This document shows, one piece after another, positions 38,704 through 48,448 of a stretch of 64,000 bases of DNA. Source of the stretch: Kocuria subflava (GTDB lineage: Bacteria; Actinomycetota; Actinomycetes; Actinomycetales; Micrococcaceae); assembly GCF_012163155.1 (NCBI RefSeq), contig NZ_JAAVUN010000003.1:25270-89269 (forward strand), written 5' to 3'. The notes beneath the pieces are model-generated. The model was not told where the DNA came from, did not search any database, and saw nothing but the letters and a program-made list of their open reading frames with translations. Each line of letters opens with the position of its first letter. Positions within the stretch are counted from its first letter, which is position 1. Made by a program: the position numbers and the translations under genes.

Positions 38704-40047
38704 ATGGACCGTCAGCAAGAGTTCGTGCTGCGCACCATTGAAGAACGTGACGTCCGATTTGTTCGCATGTGGTTCACCGATGTCACGGGCACTTTGAAGT
38801 CCGTGGCCCTGGCTCCGGCTGAGGTGGAAGCCGCCTTTGAAGAGGGCCTGGGATTTGACGGTTCGGCCATTGAGGGTCTGTCCCGTGTGACCGAGTCGGA
38901 CATGTTGTTGCAGCCGGATCCTGCCACGTTCCAGTTGCTTCCCTGGCGTGGTGAGGACCAGCCCACGGCGCGCATGTTCTGCGACATCCTCACACCGGAG
39001 GGCCAGCCGTCCCTGGCCGATCCCCGGGGCGTCCTCAAGCGGGTCCTGGACAAGGCCGCTGCCAAGGGCCTGACCTGTTACACCGCACCGGAAATCGAGT
39101 TCTACCTTCTGAAGTCGGCGGAGCTGGATCCGCGCACGGATGAACCCGTGCCGGTGGACCGGGAAGGCTACTTTGACCACACACCCGGTGGAGTGGTCCA
39201 GAACTTCCGCCGAGACGTGGTGCTGACTCTGGAGGACGTGGGAATCTCCGTGGAGTTCTCCCACCACGAGGCAGGCCCGGGGCAGAACGAAATCGACCTG
39301 CGTTATGCCGACCCCCTGCAGACCGCCGACAACATCATGACCTTTCGCACCGTTGTCCGGGAGACCGCGCTGGAACACGGTTCCTACGCCACGTTCATGC
39401 CCAAACCGTTCTCCGCCCACCCCGGTTCCGGCATGCACACCCACTTCTCCCTCTTCGAAGGCGACACGAACGCGTTCTTCGAGGCCGGTGCCGAGTTCCA
39501 GCTCTCCAAGATCGCAGGCCACTTCATTGCAGGGGTCCTGCGCCATGCCGCGGAGATGGCGATCGTGACCAACCAGTTCGTGAATTCCTACAAACGCCTG
39601 TGGTCCGGAGCAGAGGCCCCCTCCTACATTTCCTGGGGTCACAACAACCGCTCAGCGCTGGTCCGGGTGCCGCTCTACAAGCCGGACAAGGTCCAGTCCG
39701 CCCGCATCGAGTACCGCGGCCTGGATTCGGCAGCCAACCCGTACCTTGCTTACGCGGCGGTCATGGCTGCTGGTCTCAAGGGCGTGGAGGAAGAGTACGA
39801 ACTGCCGCCCGTGGAGTCGGATGACCTTGCCTCCATGAGTCCGGCTGAACGCAAGGTGGCCGGTCACGAGCCCCTGCCGGCCAGCCTGCACGATGCCATC
39901 CGGGCCGCTGAACAGTCCGAGTTCATGGCAGAGCTTCTGGGGGAGCAGGTCTTCACCCACCTGATGCGCAACAAGCGCGCCGAATGGGAGAGCTACCGCA
40001 CCGTGGTCACCAGGCACGAACTCCAGACCAACCTGGGACTGCTCTGA
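38704..40047 (+). CDS. glnA2: Glutamine synthetase type I-alpha, GlnA2-like
   Basis: 447 aa. Beta-grasp N-terminus (VRFVRMWFTDVTGTLKSVA), latch GFDGSAIEGLSR, catalytic IEFYLLK, HHEAGPGQNEIDLRYAD and NQFVNSYKRL. It lacks the extra loop and regulatory Tyr context of GlnA1, as expected for the alpha type, and is shorter (447 against 474 aa). ATG with GAGGAG six bases upstream. glnE starts one base after its stop, as in mycobacteria and Streptomyces. Confidence 0.93.
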   Translation: MDRQQEFVLRTIEERDVRFVRMWFTDVTGTLKSVALAPAEVEAAFEEGLGFDGSAIEGLSRVTESDMLLQPDPATFQLLPWRGEDQPTARMFCDILTPEGQPSLADPRGVLKRVLDKAAAKGLTCYTAPEIEFYLLKSAELDPRTDEPVPVDREGYFDHTPGGVVQNFRRDVVLTLEDVGISVEFSHHEAGPGQNEIDLRYADPLQTADNIMTFRTVVRETALEHGSYATFMPKPFSAHPGSGMHTHFSLFEGDTNAFFEAGAEFQLSKIAGHFIAGVLRHAAEMAIVTNQFVNSYKRLWSGAEAPSYISWGHNNRSALVRVPLYKPDKVQSARIEYRGLDSAANPYLAYAAVMAAGLKGVEEEYELPPVESDDLASMSPAERKVAGHEPLPASLHDAIRAAEQSEFMAELLGEQVFTHLMRNKRAEWESYRTVVTRHELQTNLGLL

Positions 40048-40048
40048 G

Positions 40049-43000
40049 ATGTGCCCTGCGGGTCCTGACCACGCCGAGAACAACACCTCCGTGGAGTCCC
40101 TGACCGATGGCTCCCTGATCCACGTGGGGTTCGCGGATCTCAAGAACGCCCGCCGGTGGTTGGGCTTTCCGGAACTGGCCCAGGCGGACCTCCCGGTCCT
40201 GCTGGAGATGTTGGAAAAGTATGCCGCCGGCCCGGACACGGCAGTGCGCACGCTGGTTCGGCTGATCGAGGCACATCCCAGGGCACGACAACGGCTGACT
40301 GGGGATCCGCGCAGTGCTGCCACCTTGATTCGGCTGCTGGGAGCTTCCGAAGCCTTGGGGGAGTTCCTGATTCGCAATCCTGAGCATCTGGATCTGGCGG
40401 ATGAACCGCTGCAGGCGGAGCCGCAGGACATCCCCGCGGAGCAACTGCGCCAGGACTTGCTGGATTCCGTGGGGGCTCAAGCCACCGATCACCTGCCCGT
40501 GGCCACCGTGACCGGTGATGACGCCTACCGTGCTCTGCGCGTGGCTTACCGCCGTGGTCTCACCCGTATTGCCTTGCGGGATCTGGGGGCAATGAGCCCG
40601 GTGGACCAGGTTCCCGCCGTGGGACGGCAGCTGGCGGATTTGGCCGCAGCCGCGATCGACGCCGCCCTGAGCGTCTCCCGTGCTGAGTTGCTGGAGTCTG
40701 CGGATGAGCAGGACAGTGATCTGCTTCCCCGGGTCAGTCTTGCCGTGATCGGCATGGGCAAGTGCGGCGCCAGGGAGCTGAACTACATCTCTGACGTGGA
40801 CGTCATCTACGTCCATGAACTGCTGGATCAGGCACCGACGACTGTCGCGCAGATCGAGGCGGCGGCTGAGGCCGAGGCAGACCCGGAAGCCACCGGCACA
40901 GACATGGACCAGACGGTGGCGCGATCATCCACCGCATCACCACGTGGCTCCGTTGCCAACAGCCTGGATGATGAGGAGCGCGCGGCCGTGCTCGCCGCCA
41001 AGTTGGCATCGGGGACGGCACGGGCGATCATGACGTCGTCGTCGGAACCACCCCTGTGGGAGCTGGATGCCAACCTGCGTCCGGAAGGCAAGGACGGCCC
41101 CCTGTCACGCACCGTGGACTCCCATGTGCGGTATTACAAGAAGTGGGCCAAGTCCTGGGAGTTCCAGGCGCTGCTCAAGGCCCGACCCATGGCCGGTGAC
41201 CGTGAATTGGGCAGGCGCTACGCGGAAGCCATCACCCCGTTCGTGTGGGAATCCTCCCAGCGTGAGGGGTTTGTGGAGTCGGTGCAGGCCATGCGCAGCC
41301 GGGTCACGGACAACATCCCGTCCGAGGAACGTGAACGACAGATCAAACTGGGTCCCGGTGGGCTACGGGACGTGGAATTCACAGTTCAGCTGATGCAACT
41401 GGTCCACGGACGCAGTGATGACCGTGTGCGTACCCAGGCCACCACGGTCTCTCTCCATGCGCTCTCCGACCACGGCTACATTGCCAGGAAAGACGCTGAA
41501 CAGTTCGGTCAGCACTATCGGTGGCTGCGGCTGCTGGAACACCGGATCCAGCTGTTCCGGCTGCGCCGAACGCACCTGATGCCCACCAGAAAACCCGAAC
41601 TCAACGTGATCGCGGTGGCCATGCAGCCACCAGAGCCGGTGACCCGGGCCAATGGTGATGCCCTGGTGGAGCAATGGCGCAAAGTGCAACGCCAGGTCAA
41701 GGGCATGCACGAGAAGATGTTCTACCGCCCGCTGCTGGCCGCCTTGTCCCACACGCCGCTGGACGGTGTGGCCCTCAGCGACGAACAGGTCCGTGACCGT
41801 CTCACCGTGCTGGGATACCGCGATGCACGTGCGGCCCAACGGCACCTGGAAGCACTTACCAAGGGCGTCAGCCGACGTGCCGAGATTCTGCGGACCTTGC
41901 TTCCCGTCCTGCTGGAATGGTTTGGCCAGGGTGTCGACGCCGACGCCGGCCTGTTGGGTTTTCGTCGGATCTCTGAGGCCCTGGGCAGCTCGCCCTGGTA
42001 CCTGCGGATGCTGCGCGATTCCAACATGGCAGCCGAGCGCCTGTGCCAGATCGTCTCGTCCTCCCGCTACATCACGGATTCGCTGGAGAACCAGCCCGAG
42101 GCCGTGGCATGGCTGGGACGCGACGCGGAGCTGGAACCCCATGAGTTCGCCCACCTGTGGGAGGAGATCCAGGCACAAATGGATCGCCACCGTGGGGCTG
42201 ATGAGGCCATCCGCATGATTCGTGTGCTGCGGCGTCGTGAAGTGTTGCGGGTGGCGCTGGCTGACGCCTGCGGTCTGCTGGATGTGGATCGGGTGGTGGC
42301 AGCCCTGTCAGACGTCGACCGCGCCACCGTCCTGGGGGCTTTGCACGTTGCCGAGCGCGAGCTCTACATCAGGGAAGAACAGGGCTGTCTGGCTGATGTT
42401 CTGGTGGTGGCCATGGGCCGGCAAGGCGGGCGAGAGATCGGCTACGGCTCGGATGCGGATGTCATGTTCGCCTACATGCCGTGCACCGGTGAGCATTCCC
42501 ACGGGCACCCGGAAATGGACCACGGCCCGGTGCCTGCAGGTCAGGAGGCGGTTGCTGCCGATGACTCCGAGCGCACGGCCCAACAATGTGCGGCAGATCA
42601 GGCGCAAAGCGTGGTGCAGCGACTGATCCAGCTGCTCAAGGCACCGTGCACCCCGGTGATTGTGGCTGAACGGTACCTGGAGATCGACAACGACCTCCGC
42701 CCGGAAGGCAAGCAGGGAGCCATGGTCAGATCCGTGGACTCCTACCGTGAGTACTACGGCCGCTGGGCAGAAACCTGGGAGTTCCAGGCGTTGACCCGAG
42801 CCCTGCCCATGGCTGGGTCGGATGCGGTGGCCCGGCATTTCCTGGAGGTCATTGATCCCCACCGCTATCCCGCGGAGTTCAGCGACCGGCAACTGCAGGA
42901 CATCCGGCGGATGAAGGCTCGGGTGGAGAACGAACGACTCCCACGGGGGGCGGATCCCAACCGGCACCTCAAACTGGGGCGCGGCAGCCTCTCGGACGTC

Positions 43001-43348
43001 GAATGGTTGGCGCAGACCCTGCACCTCCAACACGCCCACGACCATCCCAGCCTGCGGACCACCAGCACCCTGCGCACCCTGCAAGCTGCCGTGGAGGAGA
43101 ACCTCCTGGAGGAGGCTGACGCCCAGGCACTGAGCCGTGCGTGGCGGCTGTGCACTCAGATCCGCAACTACAACGTCCTGCGCACCGGAAGGTCATCGGA
43201 CGTGCTGCCCAAGGCGGGTCTGGACATGGAGGCCGTGGCCCGGTGGTGCGGCTACCCCTCGGGGCATGCCGAGGCGTTGGAGGACGACTACTTGAAGATC
43301 ACCAGGCATGCCCGCTCGGTGTTCGAACGGGTTTTCTACGGCCGGTGA
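40049..43348 (+). CDS. glnE: Glutamine synthetase adenylyltransferase/deadenylylase
   Basis: 1099 aa bifunctional enzyme that attaches or removes AMP on the GlnA1 regulatory Tyr. Two nucleotidyltransferase domains are visible: N-terminal deadenylylase GMGKCGARELNYISDVDVIYVH (near 233-254) and C-terminal adenylylase MGRQGGREIGYGSDADVMF (near 788-806). Each is followed by a matching helical domain (LRPEGKDGPLSRTVDSHVRYY and LRPEGKQGAMVRSVDSYREYY). The insert of about 40 residues after the first DVD is acidic and disordered. Confidence 0.96.
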   Translation: MCPAGPDHAENNTSVESLTDGSLIHVGFADLKNARRWLGFPELAQADLPVLLEMLEKYAAGPDTAVRTLVRLIEAHPRARQRLTGDPRSAATLIRLLGASEALGEFLIRNPEHLDLADEPLQAEPQDIPAEQLRQDLLDSVGAQATDHLPVATVTGDDAYRALRVAYRRGLTRIALRDLGAMSPVDQVPAVGRQLADLAAAAIDAALSVSRAELLESADEQDSDLLPRVSLAVIGMGKCGARELNYISDVDVIYVHELLDQAPTTVAQIEAAAEAEADPEATGTDMDQTVARSSTASPRGSVANSLDDEERAAVLAAKLASGTARAIMTSSSEPPLWELDANLRPEGKDGPLSRTVDSHVRYYKKWAKSWEFQALLKARPMAGDRELGRRYAEAITPFVWESSQREGFVESVQAMRSRVTDNIPSEERERQIKLGPGGLRDVEFTVQLMQLVHGRSDDRVRTQATTVSLHALSDHGYIARKDAEQFGQHYRWLRLLEHRIQLFRLRRTHLMPTRKPELNVIAVAMQPPEPVTRANGDALVEQWRKVQRQVKGMHEKMFYRPLLAALSHTPLDGVALSDEQVRDRLTVLGYRDARAAQRHLEALTKGVSRRAEILRTLLPVLLEWFGQGVDADAGLLGFRRISEALGSSPWYLRMLRDSNMAAERLCQIVSSSRYITDSLENQPEAVAWLGRDAELEPHEFAHLWEEIQAQMDRHRGADEAIRMIRVLRRREVLRVALADACGLLDVDRVVAALSDVDRATVLGALHVAERELYIREEQGCLADVLVVAMGRQGGREIGYGSDADVMFAYMPCTGEHSHGHPEMDHGPVPAGQEAVAADDSERTAQQCAADQAQSVVQRLIQLLKAPCTPVIVAERYLEIDNDLRPEGKQGAMVRSVDSYREYYGRWAETWEFQALTRALPMAGSDAVARHFLEVIDPHRYPAEFSDRQLQDIRRMKARVENERLPRGADPNRHLKLGRGSLSDVEWLAQTLHLQHAHDHPSLRTTSTLRTLQAAVEENLLEEADAQALSRAWRLCTQIRNYNVLRTGRSSDVLPKAGLDMEAVARWCGYPSGHAEALEDDYLKITRHARSVFERVFYGR

Positions 43349-43361
43349 GGCCACATCAGGC

Positions 43362-43435
43362 CCGTGAGATCACCGCCTGGTGCTGAGATGACACCCCGCT
43401 GTGGGTGATCTCAGCACTTGGTGGTGATCTCACGG
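43362..43435. repeat. Palindromic repeat family A, copy 2
   Basis: Arms start CCGTGAGATCACCGCCTGGT and end with its near-complement (ACCACCAAGTGCTGAGATCA on the other strand), around a GC-rich loop. It lies 13 bases after glnE and 13 bases before the end of convergent budA, so it may serve as a bidirectional terminator. Confidence 0.88.
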
Positions 43436-43448
43436 ACCGGGACACGGC

Positions 43449-44198
43449 TCAGTGCTTCTCCGTCTTGGAGATCTGATCCGCCAAGTCCTCCGGGGACAAG
43501 TTGGCCGCGGAGAACTCAGGGGTGACCGGCAGGTGCAGGCGCAGTTCCGTGCCCGGGCAGATCTCCACACGAGCTTCTCTGAGCTTGAAATCAATCACGT
43601 GCCCACCTCGGGTGTGGGACTCATCAATGAAGTGTGCGTGGCAACCCGGTACGGAGATGCCCTGTTCGTAGATCGGGGTGCGGAAACCCACGATCGTGCC
43701 GTCGACGTCATCGAACTGCAGGATGTCCTCGTTCTCCGTGGCATCCACCATGCGCGGGTACGGCTTGGACTGCTTGATCACGGTCCGGGTGCGCACCCAG
43801 TCAAAGTGTCCGGTGATCTTCAGGGCGTACATGTAGTTCTCAGAGACCGTCAGGTCATCCAGCACCTGTGAGGCTGTCTTGCGCAGCAGCGAGTTCGGGA
43901 GCTCACGTTGGATGGTGGGCACAAAATTGGTGACGACGGCGTACGGGGTCTTCTGCCGCAATCCAGCTGGTTCGATGCTTCCATCAGCCCGCATCTGGTA
44001 GGCCACCCCGTCCAGCACCACCATTTCCCCGTCCAGGCCGTCAAAGGTGCCCAGACCAAAGTTGCCGTGACCCAGCAGTTCGCCAATGGTCATCTCGCCG
44101 TCGTAGACACCGTCCAAGAGCCCAGCCATCAGCCCGGTCTGGAACACCTCGTTGCGGAACATCATCTCGCCGTTGAGTTCTTTGGGGCCGGTGGCCAT
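43449..44198 (-). CDS. budA: Alpha-acetolactate decarboxylase
   Basis: 249 aa. Converts alpha-acetolactate to acetoin and CO2. Family sequence: FQTGLMAGLLDGVYDGEMTIGELLGHGNFGLGTF, GTIVGFRTP, and the zinc-binding HAHFIDESHTRGGHVIDF. ATG has GAGAGGA six bases upstream; the longer upstream frame is not conserved. No acetolactate synthase is nearby, so it acts alone here, perhaps limiting branched-chain precursor overflow. It sits between glnE and glnA1, with a palindrome on each side. Confidence 0.93.
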   Translation of the reverse strand: MATGPKELNGEMMFRNEVFQTGLMAGLLDGVYDGEMTIGELLGHGNFGLGTFDGLDGEMVVLDGVAYQMRADGSIEPAGLRQKTPYAVVTNFVPTIQRELPNSLLRKTASQVLDDLTVSENYMYALKITGHFDWVRTRTVIKQSKPYPRMVDATENEDILQFDDVDGTIVGFRTPIYEQGISVPGCHAHFIDESHTRGGHVIDFKLREARVEICPGTELRLHLPVTPEFSAANLSPEDLADQISKTEKH

Positions 44199-44257
44199 GG
44201 GTGTCCTCTCGGTAGGTTTCCACGCGTGCGTCGTCGTGTCTGAGGGTGCGGGAACGA

Positions 44258-44302
44258 CAACTGGGAGTAGAAGTGACTCACGTTCACTTCTACTCCCAGT
44301 TG
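44258..44302 (-). terminator. Perfect 19-bp palindrome, probable glnA1 terminator
   Basis: Arms 44258-44276 (CAACTGGGAGTAGAAGTGA) and 44284-44302 are exact complements around a 7-base loop. It is 54 bases past the glnA1 stop in its reading direction and 60 bases before the budA start. No T-run follows. Confidence 0.72.
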
Positions 44303-44355
44303 GGCTCTGTTTCCAGGTGGCGCACGCCTGGGTAACAGAGTTCACACGGTGGTGA

Positions 44356-45780
44356 TCACACGCCGTAGTACAGGGCGAACTCCATGGGGTGCGGGACCAC
44401 GGACAGGGGCAGCAGCTCGTTCTCGCGCTTGTACACAATCCAGGTTTCGATCAGGTCCTCGGTGAAGACGTCGCCTGCCAAGAGGAACTCGTGATCCTGC
44501 TCGAGTGCTTCCAGGGCCTCGTCCAAGGTGCCCGGAGCCTTCTTGATGTCCTTGGCCTCTTCCGGCGGAAGCTCGTAGAGGTCCTTGTCGATCGGCTCGG
44601 CCGGCTCAATGCGGTTGCGGATGCCGTCCAGACCGGCCATCAGCTGTGCCGCAAAGGCCAGGTACGGGTTGCAGGAGGGGTCCGGTGCACGGAACTCCAG
44701 GCGCTTGGCCTTGGGGTTGGTGCCCGTGATCGGGATGCGGATACCGGCGGAGCGGTTGCCCTGCGAGTAGACCATGTTGACCGGGGCCTCAAAGCCCTTG
44801 ACCAGGCGCTTGTAGGAGTTCACGGTCGGGTTGGTGAAGGCCAACACGGCGGAGGAGTGCTCCAGGAGACCACCGATGTACCAGCGTGCGACGTCGGAGA
44901 GACCAGCGTAACCCTTCTCGTCGTAGAACAGGGGCTCGCCGCCCTTCCACAGGGACTGGTGGCAGTGCATGCCGGAGCCGTTGTCGTTGAAAATCGGCTT
45001 GGGCATGAAGGTGGCGGACTTGCCCCAGGCGTCTGCGGTGTTCTTGACCACGTACTTGAACTTCTGCAGGTCATCCGCTGCGTGGGAGAGGGTGTTGAAG
45101 CGGTAGTTGATCTCCGCCTGGCCCGGTCCACCCACCTCGTGGTGAGAACGCTCAACCTCAAGGCCGACCTCTTCCAAGCCCACGCAGATGGCATCGCGCA
45201 AATCCGCCTGCTTGTCCACGGGGGAGACGGGGAAGTAGCCGGCCTTGGTGGGCGTCTTGTTGCCCAGGTTGCCGCCTTCTTCCTTGCGGCCGGAGTTCCA
45301 GATGGCCTCATCCGAGTCCACGGCGTAGAAGGAGCCCTGCGGCTGGACGTCGTAGCGGACGTCCTCAAAGATGAAGAACTCGGCCTCGGAGGCAAAGTTG
45401 GCGATGTCGGCAATGCCGGTGGAGGCCATGTAGGCCTCGGCGCGCTCGGCCACACCGCGGGGATCGCGGTGGTACGGCTCACCGGTGCGCGGGTTGACGA
45501 TCGAGCAGGTGACCACCAGGGTCTTCTCCACGCGGAACGGATCCACGTAGGTGGTGGCGATGTCCGGGATCAGCTGCATGTCCGACTCGGCGATGCCCTG
45601 GAAGCCGCGGATGGAGGAGCCGTCAAACAGCTGCCCGTTCTCGAAAAAGTCGTCGTCGATGGCCTTGGCAGGCAGGTTGAAGTGCTGCTGCACACCGGGA
45701 AGGTCGGTGAAGCGGATGTCCACAAAGACAACTTCTTCGTCCTTGATGAAGGCCAGGACTTCTTCGGGTGTCTTGAACAC
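44356..45780 (-). CDS. glnA1: Glutamine synthetase type I-beta, GlnA1
   Basis: 474 aa, the standard length. Main ammonium-assimilating enzyme, a dodecamer. [75 protein letters not shown]. Tyr402 in LYELPPEE is the predicted adenylylation site for GlnE. GTG start with AAGGAG seven bases upstream; the frame is open 40 codons further but that part overlaps the promoter. Preceded by a GlnR-type site and a -10 element. Confidence 0.96.
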   Translation of the reverse strand: MFKTPEEVLAFIKDEEVVFVDIRFTDLPGVQQHFNLPAKAIDDDFFENGQLFDGSSIRGFQGIAESDMQLIPDIATTYVDPFRVEKTLVVTCSIVNPRTGEPYHRDPRGVAERAEAYMASTGIADIANFASEAEFFIFEDVRYDVQPQGSFYAVDSDEAIWNSGRKEEGGNLGNKTPTKAGYFPVSPVDKQADLRDAICVGLEEVGLEVERSHHEVGGPGQAEINYRFNTLSHAADDLQKFKYVVKNTADAWGKSATFMPKPIFNDNGSGMHCHQSLWKGGEPLFYDEKGYAGLSDVARWYIGGLLEHSSAVLAFTNPTVNSYKRLVKGFEAPVNMVYSQGNRSAGIRIPITGTNPKAKRLEFRAPDPSCNPYLAFAAQLMAGLDGIRNRIEPAEPIDKDLYELPPEEAKDIKKAPGTLDEALEALEQDHEFLLAGDVFTEDLIETWIVYKRENELLPLSVVPHPMEFALYYGV

Positions 45781-45862
45781 TGACGTACTCCTTCTGTTGG
45801 GCGGGTGCTGGCCGTAACCGGAGATCCTGTTGCGGGATCTGTTGACCCTTGAGTTGCACTCC

Positions 45863-45916
45863 ACGCTACGCACGGGCCGTTGCTCGGTCGTGTCTCTCAT
45901 GTTTCACGCGGGTTAC
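45863..45916 (-). promoter_or_regulatory. glnA1 promoter with GlnR-type operator
   Basis: Read on the minus strand from 45916: GTAAC, six bases, GAAAC (45901-45905), six bases, GACAC, six bases, GCAAC (ending 45879). This is the GlnR two-site layout (gTnAC-n6-GaAAc twice, six-base spacing): first site exact, second with two mismatches. A -10 TAGCGT follows at 45868-45863, so the box sits where an activator would contact RNA polymerase. Confidence 0.7.
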
Positions 45917-46000
45917 ACACCACCTTTTCATGATGCTGTGGCGCAGCGCACGCGGGCACGCGGTCAGCCTGCTGATAAAAGGCTGCCGGTGCTGCGCGGA

Positions 46001-46006
46001 TAGGCT
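46001..46006 (+). promoter_or_regulatory. -10 element of the RDD gene (leaderless type)
   Basis: TAGGCT, six bases (GGGGGC) before the ATG. Confidence 0.6.
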
Positions 46007-46012
46007 GGGGGC

Positions 46013-46453
46013 ATGATCAATCGTGATGACCTCGGCAGCTGGCTCGACGGACCTCCCGCAGCGCAGGTTTACCCGGGGCAGCGGCTCGGTCGTCCGGACA
46101 CTGGTCCGGGATCCGTGGCGCGATTCGGCCCCCGGCTGTTGGCGATCTTGATCGACTGGTTGATCGCCTTGGGCCTGGCGGCCCTGCTGGTCCCGTACGA
46201 CCTCCAGAACCTGGTCGCCATCTGGATCTGGTTCGGTCTGAGCGCTGTGGCCGTGGGATTCACCGGCCACAGCTTGGGCCACTTCATCATGGGTATGCAG
46301 GTGCAGACCATGGACGGTTACGCACCCGGGTTGTGGCGCGGCATCATCCGCTGCGCCCTGATTGTGCCCGTGATCCCGGCACTGATCATGGACTCCGATC
46401 AGCGGGGACTGCAGGACCGGGCCGTGGGCACGATCCTGGTCAAGATCCGCTGA
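46013..46453 (+). CDS. RDD family membrane protein
   Basis: 146 aa with three hydrophobic segments (about 45-66, 70-92 and 112-130). RDD hallmarks: ARFGPRLLAILIDWLIALG at the first helix and TGHSLGHFIMGMQVQT after the second, ending DRAVGTILVKIR. Divergent from glnA1. Function unknown; some RDD proteins are cation antiporters. Confidence 0.88.
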   Translation: MINRDDLGSWLDGPPAAQVYPGQRLGRPDTGPGSVARFGPRLLAILIDWLIALGLAALLVPYDLQNLVAIWIWFGLSAVAVGFTGHSLGHFIMGMQVQTMDGYAPGLWRGIIRCALIVPVIPALIMDSDQRGLQDRAVGTILVKIR

Positions 46454-46476
46454 GGTATTTCAAGAGCACCTGAAGA

Positions 46477-47259
46477 TCAGCGTCCGCGCATGGCCTTGCG
46501 GTCGGGGCGGGCACGCATGGGGTCGATTCCCTTGGGGATCGGCAGCGAGTTGGCGCGCAACGTGGAAATGCGCTTGTGCACCTTGTTGACCTCTTCACGG
46601 GTCAGGGACTTGTCCAGCTTTTTCATCTGCTTGGAGACCTGGGACAGAGGAACCTGGTCTTCCTTGTTGCCGGCGTGGATCACGTGGATCGGCACGTTCT
46701 GGATCATGGGGCCGATGCGTCGTCGTTCCTTGGTGACCAGTTTCTTCACACGGCCGGTGGGGCCTTCGCTGACCAATACGACGCCGGGGCGCCCCACGGC
46801 GCGGAACACCAGGTCCCGGGAACGCGGGTCAACCTGAACCGGCTCCTGGTCCACGATCCAGCCGCGGCGCAGAGTGGACAGGGCAGCGCCGGCGGCACCG
46901 GGCTGGTCTTCGATCCGGGAGAAAGCTGCACCCTCGGCCCGCCGCGAGAGGTAGAAGATTGCGGCGAGCACGGCAAAGGGAATACCGATCAGCAGCCACG
47001 TGATCCAGTTGTTGAGCAGCAGTCCCAACAGCAGGAAGAGCACCAGAACACCCAGCGCAATGGCAATGAGCTTGAGGGTGATGTTGGAGTCGTGCTCCTT
47101 GGTGATCTTGTAGACCTGCTTCATCTGAGCCACGTAACCGGGGCCCTTGGCAGCCTTCTTGCGTGCCTTCTCCTCCCGCTTCTGCTCCCTGGCAGCAGCC
47201 CGGGTGGACTTGGCGTCGGTGGTGGGGCGGCCAGAACCCGCGGAAGTGGATGGGGACAC
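46477..47259 (-). CDS. DUF4191 family membrane protein
   Basis: 260 aa. Lys/Arg-rich N-terminus (EQKREEKARKKAAKG), then two transmembrane helices (about 64-84 and 88-107), then a cytoplasmic beta-rich domain with RPGVVLVSEGPTGRVKKLV and ERRRIGPMIQNVPIHVIHAG. It follows lipA in Actinobacteria (Rv2219 in M. tuberculosis). GTG start with GAGG seven bases upstream; TAGAAT at 47363-47368 on the minus strand is a candidate -10. Confidence 0.88.
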   Translation of the reverse strand: MSPSTSAGSGRPTTDAKSTRAAAREQKREEKARKKAAKGPGYVAQMKQVYKITKEHDSNITLKLIAIALGVLVLFLLLGLLLNNWITWLLIGIPFAVLAAIFYLSRRAEGAAFSRIEDQPGAAGAALSTLRRGWIVDQEPVQVDPRSRDLVFRAVGRPGVVLVSEGPTGRVKKLVTKERRRIGPMIQNVPIHVIHAGNKEDQVPLSQVSKQMKKLDKSLTREEVNKVHKRISTLRANSLPIPKGIDPMRARPDRKAMRGR

Positions 47260-47437
47260 GGTGAAACCTCGTGCTCGTTGATCTGATGTATGCAGTTCTC
47301 AGGGACTCAACCGGACCGCTGTGTGGCGCATGGCAACGTGTAGGCGGTGGTTCAGCGCACCCATTCTAGCCGCACGGCAGGGGCGGTCCTGCAGTCTCTG
47401 CGCGGCTGGGCAGGGAGATCTGTGGCCGTGTGGAGCC

Positions 47438-48448
47438 TCAGCGGCCCAGCTTGGCGATCAAGCTGGAGGCTTCTTGTGCGGTGGAGCCTTCATCCGTGAT
47501 GTGCGCCAGGTTGGCGGGAATCTCCCGGCCCAGTTTGTTCATGGCTCGTGCCCACAGCCGACCTGAACGGTAGGAAGATCGCACCATGGGCCCGGACATG
47601 ACGCCCAGGAATCCGATCTCCTCAGCCTGCTTGGCGTAGTCCACGAACTGCTCGGGCTTGACCCAACGGTCGATCGGGTGGAAGAGCTTGGAAGGCCGCA
47701 GGTACTGGGTCAGCGTGATGATGTCGCACCCGGCGTCATGCAGATCGCACAGCGCCTCGTAGATTTCCTCGTCCGTTTCACCCATGCCCAGGATCAGGTT
47801 GGATTTGGTGATCAGCCCGCGCTCCTTGCCGTAGCTGAGCACGTCCAGAGAGCGTTCGTAGGTGAAGGCCGGGCGGATCTGCTTGAAGATCCTGGGAACC
47901 GTCTCCAGGTTGTGCGCAAAAACCTCCGGCTGGGCATCAACCACCATCTGCAAGGATTCCGGGCGGCCCTTGAAGTCAGGGATCAGAATCTCCACACCGG
48001 TCTGCGGGGAGATCTCATGGATGGCGCAGATGGTGTCCGCGTACAGCCACGCGGCACCGTCTTCAAAGTCGTCGCGGGCAACGCCCGTGACCGTGGCGTA
48101 GCGCAGATCCAGGTCGCGGACGGACTCAGCCACCTTGCGGGGCTCATCACGGTCAATCGGCTCCGGCCGGCCTGTGGCGATGTCACAGAAATCGCACCGG
48201 CGGGTGCAGATCGAGCCACCGATCAGGAACGAGGCCTCCTTATCCTCCCAGCATTCGTAAATGTTGGGGCACCCAGCTTCCTCGCACACCGTGTGCAGAC
48301 CCTTGCCGCGGGCCATGGACTTCAACTTGGTGTACTCCGGGCCCATGTGAGCGGTGTTCTTCAGCCAGTTGGGCTTCTTCTCAATGGGAACCTCTGCATT
48401 GCGAGCCTCCACGCGCAGCAGTCGGCGGCCTTCGGGTGCAATGGTCAT
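47438..48448 (-). CDS. lipA: Lipoyl synthase
   Basis: Radical-SAM enzyme, 336 aa, inserting two sulfurs into octanoyl-protein. Auxiliary cluster Cys55, Cys60, Cys66 ([12 protein letters not shown]) and radical-[11 protein letters not shown] (Cys81, 85, 88); C-terminal [11 protein letters not shown] contains the third auxiliary-cluster Ser. AGGAGA lies upstream of the ATG, which overlaps the lipB stop, so the pair is coupled. Confidence 0.97.
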   Translation of the reverse strand: MTIAPEGRRLLRVEARNAEVPIEKKPNWLKNTAHMGPEYTKLKSMARGKGLHTVCEEAGCPNIYECWEDKEASFLIGGSICTRRCDFCDIATGRPEPIDRDEPRKVAESVRDLDLRYATVTGVARDDFEDGAAWLYADTICAIHEISPQTGVEILIPDFKGRPESLQMVVDAQPEVFAHNLETVPRIFKQIRPAFTYERSLDVLSYGKERGLITKSNLILGMGETDEEIYEALCDLHDAGCDIITLTQYLRPSKLFHPIDRWVKPEQFVDYAKQAEEIGFLGVMSGPMVRSSYRSGRLWARAMNKLGREIPANLAHITDEGSTAQEASSLIAKLGR

